A stretch of 64,000 nucleotides of DNA from Dreissena polymorpha (taxonomy: Eukaryota > Mollusca > Bivalvia > Myida > Dreissenidae), in assembly GCF_020536995.1 (NCBI RefSeq), contig NC_068358.1:3359043-3423042 (forward strand), in the 5' to 3' direction. Position 1 is the stretch's first letter, and the number at the start of each line of letters is the position of its first letter. Both the position numbers and the translations under genes were made by a program. Under the pieces are notes generated by a model that had not been told where the DNA came from, did not search any database, and worked only from the letters and a program-made list of their open reading frames with translations. Positions 13,501 to 24,700 of this stretch are shown here, piece after piece.

Positions 13501-16500
13501 CAGAAGGCGGAAGAACATTCAGATATTGATGTATTTTTTTAAATTATGCATCGATTTTCATAACATATATTATATTTAATACATTTTCAATATGATCCCT
13601 TATATAGCAATATATGACAACGAAATGTGTTTATTTGTATTAATCTGTACTTGTGATTTTCCTCTAAGCAACGACTCCTGCAGTTGGACCTTCTGGGCAC
13701 CGATGGGAATCATGTTTTATGTGAGCTTCACCGACTTAGGCAGAACTGGCTCTTTGAAGATTTATGATGGTTAGTGTTTGCAAAAATCTATTTTTAAAAA
13801 GAAATCTAAGCTGAATATATTTAAGAAATACACACGTTCTGTCATGTGATATGTAAGGCAGGACTTGACATTTATCAATCTTGACTGTTCTTAAACATCA
13901 TTAAAACATACATGTGTGCATTTTGTGTGAACGTCACCAGCCTTCGCGCATGTTTCCCATGGTAGTGTCCGATCTAAAAACATTATAGCGATTTTTATAA
14001 ATGAAATATCGGGGAAAAAAGAATATTATATAAATAGTTTCTATTACGGAAAAAATAAGTATTTAACGATGAATTTTAGAGGCTATACAATTGGATATCT
14101 GAATTAAGAAGTGTAATGTAACGTAATAGATTTTGCAAATTCCTTATGCTACGTAATACATTTTCCAATTCCCATCAATTCTAAAGGCCCTGAGATTTAA
14201 GTCACTTAATAAGAACGTCATCAAATCATCCACAGATCTATGAAAAGTCAAATAAGTAAACAGATCTCCGGGTGTGGGATTTTAAAAAAAGTCCACTTAC
14301 CTTATATCTCACGAGCATAAGGTCAATATGTTAGTTTAGTTGTAGTAACTTCGTTCCCATGTTTGCATACATCTTTCAAAACTTAAAATATATACAATTA
14401 ATTGCTTACATTGCTTAAATACTTTTGTAACGATTTACTTTAAAGTTTTATTATTACATGCGTTTTCTGTACGTACATATTTGTTATTAACCACTTTTGG
14501 TTTAATGCTTAATTCTTGACTACATACACCGATCGCTGTTGTGTATTTACGGCCTCATTACATGTATATGCATGTATTTAAGTTTTGTATCGCTAAATCC
14601 GACTTTGTTTTTTATGTCAGATTAATTTCATGGTATAGACTCATAGATAATGCAAAGTGAAAATTGATTCGATACTACGCATTTCAGAGGGGCGTGTTTA
14701 CGAGAAATACCATTATATACATAGATATGTGACTGAATCGCTCTATTGTTATATGTACAAGCGGCCCTATTTGAACTGAATAACAATGGTTACATCAGAG
14801 CTTAGAAGGCCTCATTTCTAACCTCTTAATTGAAAAACATTAGTTTACAACTTTAATATTCTTATTCAAGTCGGACCATATATTGCCACTGTTACAGATG
14901 CAGGCTTTGTTAACATAACCATAGTTTTCTACGCCTTATTATTGATAATAGTTAATAATGCAGAACAAACAATCAGACACGACGACTGTCAATCTCATCA
15001 AAATTAAGTCCTACCGTTCGCTCTATTATTTATGGCTGTAAGCTATAGAAGCCTCAGACAGGAAGTGTGTTAAGTAAGTCAATGGCTAACAAGATAAAAA
15101 TAAAACTTCAGTTATCCACGTTGGCGACCAAAAGCAACATTTAATACTATTTATTTTGATTGCATGGTAAGATGTGCCTTTTCAGAAACGAGACGACCCT
15201 GGTTCTTTAAGTACCCCGTGAGAAGCTTATAGTACGCTACACCAAGGTCTAATGTCTTGAAGACAGACGAAATACCGAATAATTAAGATTCTCAGTTATT
15301 CTAATTTGCTTCCACTTGAGAATTTACATGTTGTATGAGTTTATAAAACACGTCGTATTTATATACAACCATCATAAACTGCTTGCAAGTTTGAATAACA
15401 TGTAGTGCTTCATTTATCAATGAAAGCAATCGTGTACGAAAATGTTCTAACTAATCAGTTCATATTGCTTACCTACACAATTATATGTTGTATTCAGTAT
15501 AACATAGCTTCCACATTATTAAAATTGCGCAAACTCAAATATGGATAGATCATAATCAATTGTTATTGCATCAAACAATGTGTTTACATGGGACCTACTC
15601 TGATAATGAAGGAAGTGCGCAATAAAATCTTGAAATTTAAAATACGTTTTCGCTTATGTATAAGACCGAGGGAATTTCGAATTGACTTGTGAGCACTTAT
15701 CAAAAATTAAATGTCATGCCATGCATTAATTTACAAAACTATACTATTTTGAATAGTCGACAATAAGTATACTCGCAAATAAAGAAAACGTTTATAAAAT
15801 AGTCTTATCAAGCGTACGTTTTATATCTACACCACAGCGGCATTTAATATTGTGACACATATATGAACAAATATATTGTATTTATTTTGACCAAATTATC
15901 GCAGTTTACGCACATACTTAGAGATCATTCGGGGTAACGGAAATTTACAAAATAAAATGATATTATACGAAGTTTATTACTGGTTTAAAAAATCTGCACT
16001 TGTATTCAACTCACATAATGCCTTTAAGAATAATACTAATGTATTTCATTTCAGAATGGCTGCTTTTGCATTGTTTACGGATAACAATTATTACCCTTCT
16101 ATTTTAAGAATCACATAATTGTCTTGCTTTTAAGGCTTACATCGAAGTGACAGTTTATTGCTGGACAGAAATTACCTCGATAAAGAGCTTGAGCCAGTTT
16201 ACACGACCGGACACTTTGGCAGAGTAGTGTTTGCGCCGAATTCCGAAAATCAACATTACGGCTTTCTTCTGACATATGACGTTGGCAATTGTAAGTTTAC
16301 TTATGCCCTTTTTTGTTAAAACGAATTGTTTGAACAGTTTCAACTGTCAGTGAGTTCGTTAGCGATCAAATACATGCATGTTAGTGTACATGCACAATAC
16401 AAATGTTGATATTTGCTCATAAGAACACGTGCTGTCCTCCTACCTCTTAACGTGAACGTGTTAGTGTAGCAATGTATACAGGTAACAGTGTGGACTATAC

Positions 16501-19500
16501 TCCGTGTCATTGTTTAAAGTACTACTCGTAAAAAGCGAAACAGTATGGGATTGTGACTAGCAAAAAACCTAAGGTATCATGGGAACTAAACATTGACATT
16601 TCCTTTCAAACTAGAACTTACATAAACAGGTTAGAACTTCGAAGTAAAGGTATAGATCTTACAATGACTATACATTGATTTTTTATCAAAATTAATTGCT
16701 TTATTCTCATAAGCTGTGAGTTACCGATACAATATTTTTCACTTTAAGTGGACCCTTCCAACATCTCGGTACTAGAGGAGTGCAACGAGACAGGCATCTA
16801 TTTGAACACTCCTAACCGTACATTCTTCGAATATCTCTCGGTATCAAAATCTAATTATAAGACGTAAGTACGCGTGGATAAACAATGTATACAATTCGAG
16901 TTAATTCTTAAACTAATCGAGTTTTCTATATGATTCTATGTCGGGGATTAATATGCTTTTGTACGTGTGTGCGAAGCTTGTATAAGCCTTAAACGCATTG
17001 ATATTGGTGTGTTTATGAATACGGCTATGAATAATGGATGTCGTACATGGGGTATAAATGCACACAATGTTTGTTATCGTCGTATATTTATAAATAATTC
17101 ACATGTATGAAGACTGATATATTTTATGATATTCGGGAAATGTGCTTCTACAATTTACTTATTTAAAATAAAATAATATGTCAACATTACGCAAATGATT
17201 CTGTATATTTTTCACAGTAACATGGACTGCATCTGGTACATCACTGCCCCGGAGAACCACGCCGTGGAGATCGAGTTCGAGCCAGGGGGATACGGAATGG
17301 AAACCAACCTCTACTGCGACTATGATTACCTGGCCTTCTACGAAGGTTAGATTACATCAAACACGCGGCGTTTTCATCGGTCGTTATTCCACAAGATTAT
17401 GGCAATGTCCGATTTAAAAACATCTAATCGAACCTAAGACCTCTCGGTCGCTATGCGGACAACATGTCCACTACGCCAGGGCGACTTAATTACGTATTTG
17501 AATATTTAATTTGTTCCCCAAAGATTTATTGAGTGAATTGATTTTTGTATCTCCACTTTGAATACCACAATGAAAAACATTAAATTTGATAATTTATCTT
17601 CACCGGTACTTAGATTGTCGGGATCAAAAGAAACTTACTCCTTAACCGTTGATTTTAATCAAGAATTATTTAGGACAGATACTTGATAACTAAAAAAGAT
17701 GAAAATGTCCATTTGCCAAACGATTTTTAAAAATGTTAGTTCTTATACATTAGCACGTACATTCACATTCGCAACTACAATACATCAATCCAAACCGTGT
17801 TACAGTTACTGGCCTAAACGATTCACTGAAACGGATTAATCGGGTGTGTGGCTATAAGGTTCCTAAGTACCGCTACCAAACCGTCGGTAACCGGATGATG
17901 ATAGAGTTCCATTCGGACTACTTAGTGCCCGCTGTTGGATTCAAACTCCGCTACTACGCCATAGATATGGGTAAGAAGTTAAGAAGATGAAAGCATGCGT
18001 GTGTTGATCCATACTAATTGGTAACAATTATTTGTGCCAGCAATCAGAATCAAACTCCGCTACCACGCCTTTTGATATGGGTAAGACATTAAACAGATTA
18101 TTGCGTGCGTTTGTTGATCGACGCCATAATTGGTAGCAGCAAAGGAAATAAAATTCCGCCACCATGCCTTTGCTATGGGTTAGAAGTTTAGTACATTAAT
18201 ACATGCGTGTGTTTTTGACGCCAAAATTGGTTCCAGCAGTTAAAATTAAACTCCTATGCCAAACCTTTGCTATGCGAATGTGTATTTATATAATGCGTGA
18301 TCTCTTCCACGATTAATACTTGCAATCTTATACAAACCTCGCTACTACGCTATCAATTGGAGCTTGTAGATTTATGCAAACAAATGCTTATTATCATAGT
18401 TGTTAGTGCCCGCAATGGGATTCAAAGTCCTACTACGTCACTGATGTTAAAACGTGCAATGTATATATAATATATATATTTATATCCATTTACACAACGA
18501 ATAATGCAATCAATTGATTTCTACTTTTGGTACTACGCCTTCATGTGTGCATGTGTTGTTCAACACATCAATAAGAAAGTGCAGTTGTCTTGAAACTTTG
18601 TTACTCTTGGCCTTCACGGACCTAAACATGAAAACCTTCATCGATAATAAAATATATGGCTGAGATCATGTTTTTTATATTAACATCAGATATATTATCT
18701 AATATATATTGTGTTTTTTGTTGGTTTTGGTAGATTATCGCTTTTAATTCATGAGTGATCAAAGATCTGCCGAAAACAAAAACAAAAACAGTTTTAATTA
18801 ATGTTTTTTATGCTGCATTTATATTTGAATTGTTCAGCGGGCGAATTTAAACAGTGGTTTATCGTTTTCAATTACTGATATTTACTTATAACTTATAAAC
18901 TACACCAAAACATTAAATACATTGCTTTTGATATAAGAATTGGCACGATCTTAGGTAGAAAATGGTGGAGCAGATGGCTTGTCTGAGAAAATATTCCAAT
19001 TGAATTGTTTTGTTGTATCATTCATTTTACAAACGTGTTTGAATTAAAAGCCATAACAAACATATGGTTTTTCATCAACATACATATGTTGCAATCAATA
19101 TCTCCTGCCCATTTCTTCTTACGATGATCTCCAATACGAAAGTGCTTCCGAAAATATGTAAACACGAAATCTACTGATTTAATGAAAACGAAAATGACAA
19201 CTGTATTCCTCGTGTATATGATTAAAACATGCTGTGAAAAAAAAACTTGAGCGCCTTTTGGATTATATTTTTAATAGTCAATAATATTGATTACATAACT
19301 TTAAATGTAAATAGCATCACAAACATTTTTTTTTGAATGCTTGGTTCCGATAGGGTTAGAAATTGCGCATTACAAAGTAAAGATATTTGCACTTTAAAAC
19401 CAACGCGGGAAAGTAACTATAGTAACTTACTCCGTCATATGGCAATGATGTTCTTCGTATTGTTTCAGCTTATCCGTATTGCAGAGAGGATTTCAAGTCA

Positions 19501-21692
19501 TTGGACGGAACGTACAACCTCCAAACGTCTTACTTGAATGCAAATGCTAAATGGATACTGACAATTAGGAGCCCTACGATCCCTAGCTACTGGAGTACTA
19601 AATATGAAAAGTGAGTGTTCAACATAACTGGCGCAGATTTGTGGCTGAGATATAATTTTGCAGCCGTATCTGTAGGTGCTTAAAGTGTTCAGAAAGCAAG
19701 TATATATTCTTTCCACGGACCTGTCATGTAAAATGTAAACGTTGGGACTCTCTTGTCGGAGATTGATTGGCTAGCCACATGCGTTCATGGTTATAAATCT
19801 CATCATGCATATCGTCAATTGACCACGCCTCTTTACACGACCTGTTATTATAAGTTGTCAATTGTCACGTGATCAACAGCGAACATGGTTTGTTTCCTTT
19901 GGTTACAGCAACGCCGAAGTGTTCTGGCTTATAACTGTGGAAGATCCAAGTCTGTACCGCCTAGTGCTTTCGTTCAGTTACTCTTGGATCGAGAGCTCTC
20001 CTGGCTGCAGTGTTGACTGGTTCGCCTTGTTCCGCGGTATGTTATCAATGTTGGATTACCTTTTCATTAGAATTGTTTTAAATCGATGTTGAACTTCTTG
20101 GATTAAGCACTGAACCCTTCTCTGTTTCATTCGATGTCTTTTAATTTAAAAGGCCTACATTTAATACCAAATTTCCTGCGTTAAACATGGGAACGGTCTG
20201 AATATTGTTTGAAAATTAAATCGTAAACCACAACATGACGAATAGTAATTTGTGTTTGCTTCTTTATGTGCGTAATTAAACATCAGTATAAAAATACGCA
20301 TTGTGAATCATGCACTACATGATTAAACATCAGCATAACTATACGCATTGTGAATCATGCACTACATAATTAAACATCAGCATAACTATACGCATTGTGA
20401 ATCATGCACTACATGACTAAACATCAGCATAACTATACGCATTGTGAATCATGCACTACATGATTAAACATCAGCATAACTATACGCATTGTGAATCATG
20501 CACTACATGACTAAACATCAGCATAACTATACGCATTGTGAATCATGCACTACATGATTAAACCTCAGCATAACTATACGCATTGTGAATCATGCACTAC
20601 ATGATTAAACCTCAGCATAACTATACGCATTGTGAATCATGCACTACATGTATCTGCATTTAGAAATAGCGTTAAATTGCAGTATCAGGCCACACAATCG
20701 GACAAACCACAAACCGCAAATCACCATAAAAAATTATGTAATTATGTCAGACATAATTTATTTAAACATCACCAAATTCTTTTCTCCCTCTTTCACAATA
20801 CGTACGGTCTTTTCAAACATTGCCGGAGAGTGTTATTGATACATTCATAATAATTAATAAGAGTTTTCTCGACTTTTATTATTCAATCAAATAACGCTTA
20901 ATAAAGATCGTAATAGCCGCGTCATGCAAATTTGGGTCTTGGCCAGCTTAGCTTCAGACCAGCCCATTCAGTCACGCAGTCTGGTTAGGAGCTACCCTGT
21001 CGGCTGTAAAGTAATGCAAGGTTTCGTTGTCTAATTTGTGGACACCATAGCTCCAGAACAGAATGCAGGCCACACTGGCCAATGTGTGCATGACGCGACT
21101 GGTATCAAATTTGTGCCTCATTAAGTTGTAATTTGGTTGATGCGATCAAAATATATAAAGATCTAGTAATTACAAAGCAATTATATCGAACTTAGATTAT
21201 GTTCATTTATTTTTTATTGTATTTTCAATACTTTGAGATGTATTTTGAAATGTATAATGTAATCAGTGTGAAGTTTAGCATGGATTTTAGCTTGTTTAAT
21301 GGCCCAATTCGTGCTTTTATCTGTTCCAAGTTAGTGACCGCATAATTGTTCCTTTAAAACTATAATTATTATCGGTATACTAATATACGTTAAAATTGCC
21401 ACTTAAATTGTATCTTATGTTGACTTATGTCGCTTGTTGTGAAACAGACTTGCAGATGTTTAAAAGACTGATAATGTTTCTGGAACTTCAATGTTTCCTG
21501 CACTGACATATCCAGGTCCTTGTCGTACCGACCCTTTGATCGATAGGACCTGCGGTCACTATGGTTATTGGTTGAAGAAGTACAATCTAGAAGGCACGAC
21601 GGACGCCTATCTGCTTTACTTCCATACGGACAACTCTTTCAATTTCTATGGTTTTAGGCTGAAATACTATTCAGGTAGACATTTATTAAATT

Positions 21693-21775
<83 letters not shown>

Positions 21776-24700
21776 CGTTAAAAAACGACAAACTATATAT
21801 GTTCTAAGACTACTATGCACTACATATATATCAGAACGATTATGGTATTAAAATGACTTATAGTAGCATGGTTTGCGTTCGCTTCAATTGATATTCAGTA
21901 TTTTCGAAAGGGGTAATTATATTTTATTTACGATTATAGTGACTCTGTTATTCAAACTCCAATACTTATTCTATTAAGTTTTTATTTTTGTTCAGAAATC
22001 ACAAACAAAATATTCAGCACGTTTAAACAGTATGTATAGCTCAAACCGTGGCAACAGCATCAAACCTCAAAATCAATCAATTTAAGAGTTGCGTAGCGTT
22101 GTCGCTGAAGTAACGACGACGCCCGCTGCAACACAAGGACCGCCGGTAGAGGCGGTGATAGAAGCCTTGAACGGTTCCATGTTTTACTACCGGAACGATG
22201 TGGTGCAGACGCGTAACGTCAGCGAGGGCCTGGAAGCCACCATTGACTTCTATCTGGTCGGCATAAATGGTTTGGACGAGGCAAGTACTGGAGGGCCACT
22301 TATATAGTCGGGAGACTGTAGACTTATATAAGCTATATAAGGTATTACCCTTATCAACTCTTTGAAGTGAGAACAGAGATGGATTTAAGCGGGAGCCGAC
22401 TAGCCCCTAAAATGGTGGATGAAGCCATGATGTCTTTAGTATTTTATAGAAAACTAGTACGCCCATGTACACAAAGTATATAAAAGAACAAGGGTCACTG
22501 AAAAAAATGTTTCTTACCAATGTATGATTTTATGCGCTATCATAGCGTTCTATGTAAGAGTTGTAACTTCACTGTCTTTCGACGTCTATGCCAAAACAGG
22601 GCTTACCACGCTATTTTCGATAGAATGTGCAAATACTAAAATGTAGTACGTTAAAGAGTTGTAGAATTACAAATTTGTCAAAAATTTATACAATTATAAT
22701 GTGTTTTATTGATCTTTATTAATAATGTGCTACTTAAAATCGATATATGTTTTATTAAATTATTGTTAACTCACTTTATGGAACATTACTTTCCGGCCCA
22801 TTCGCCCCTGTTCTGAAAGTAGAGTCTTTGCACATCACTGAGGTTAATTTAGAATCGACATCGATGGTCACAGTGTATATCACACTGCAAACACACGTTT
22901 ATGCTTTATTTGCTAGGTTGAACAGAAGCTGACGTCAACACTACAGCTAGAGATCACGTGGCGGGATGTTAGTCTTGCCTGGGAGCCCGAAAAGCGCAAC
23001 GATATCGTAATGGTGTTCCTTCCCCAGAACGACATCTGGAAGCCGGATATCGCCATCATGAACGGCTTCGAGAAGATCACGCAAATGGGTTCATCGTTCA
23101 TGTACGTGAATGTCAACTACAACGGTTCGTGCTTATGGAGACCGTATCAGATAATTGAGACCACGTGCCAAGTTGACATGACGCATTTCCCCTACGATCG
23201 ACAGACGTGCGCCTTGCAGGTATGTGATGCGTCAGAGTGTTGGTATATAATAGTATTTACATGTTCTTATCAAATCTCCTCAACTATTGCCATGCATTTA
23301 GCTAAATCACCAGAAAAAAAAGAAATATGTATGATAACTAGAAACATATATTCTCATTTTCCTTTACGTAATATAAACCAGAAAAGTTAAATGGAACGCT
23401 TAACTGTAACACTTAAACTATTGGATTTTCAACTTTTCTTCATTCAGTTCAATAATGTATATAGAGTAATTTTTTTCCTTTTTAGTTTGGAACATGGGGT
23501 AGCTCAGGTACCGTAAAAACAGCCTTCGGCGAGAACGGCTTACAAAAACACCACAACTTTCAGGATAACGCAGAATGGAGTTTGGTATCGCTGGGCGTAG
23601 ATAACTCCAGCACATACCAGGCTGGAACCGTGAAATTTCATTTGTTGATAGAACGCAATTCTAGATTTATTACGTTTTACATGACCATTCCAACCGTCAT
23701 GCTTGCATTTCTGAATGTCTTCACCTTTATTATTCCCGTGGAAACAGGGGAAAAATCTGGATTCAGTATGACGATCTTTCTCTCGTTCGTCGTTGTCTTA
23801 ATTGTCGTAAACGATTACATGCCAGACAACTCTGACAACATTTCTCTCTACGCCGCTTATTCTTTGACGATGACATTTTTCAGCGCCATAGTGGTAATGC
23901 TAACAGTCCTCCAAATCAGGGCAGCAAGTTTTGTGACTAAACGCTACCCCATCAGCAATCGCACTCATCGGTTTGTGCGAAAGATGTTTGCAATCAGGAA
24001 TAAGATTTTTAGGATTAAAGATACTCCTGAACAAGAATTTCAAGAAGAGAATGATTTGGTTGACACTGAAACTAAGACTGAGGAACTTGAACCAGAGGAA
24101 GTTAAGGATCGGTTAAAGGTGCCGATGTACCCGCAGTATGATTACATATATATGGCTGGTGAAAACGACGTATTGTTTCGAAAGGAGCTTACAGCTTCCT
24201 CGATACAATTTGAAAGGAACTCTTTGGTGAAGGGAAGAGAAACGACAATTACAACTGACCGGGCACATTCGATAGACGTTCAGACACAAATTACAACAAG
24301 AGACGAAACCAGAGTACTAAATGGGTTTGTAGGGAAAAGTGATGAAGAAAATCAACAAAAACTTCACGACAGGGTCAAACGCGTAAGATTTCCGAATGAG
24401 TCAAATGTTCGTCATGTTGTTGAAGCAGAAATATATACTTCAAATACTGAACATGACTCTGACGTTGAGAGCGATGGTAGTCATGAATCTCTAGAGAGCG
24501 AGGATTTAGATGTAACCAATGCGGATGAATCTGATGAAAACGCTGATAAAGAGAATGATGAAGATTATCAAAGTGCTTTAGCTGTTAGTATTGTTAAATA
24601 CAATCAAAATAATCAGGGCAGGTCCATTAACGACGATTGCAAGCAAGACCAACCTGGAAACATCGACATAAAGAATCACCAAAGCTCAAGAGCACTCTCA

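Noticed and set aside
20272-20652. A CRISPR array
   Set aside because: The 47-bp units are head to tail without unique spacers, and the genome is eukaryotic.
22913-23116. Minus-strand frame opposite exon 15
   Set aside because: Shadow of the ligand-binding domain exon.
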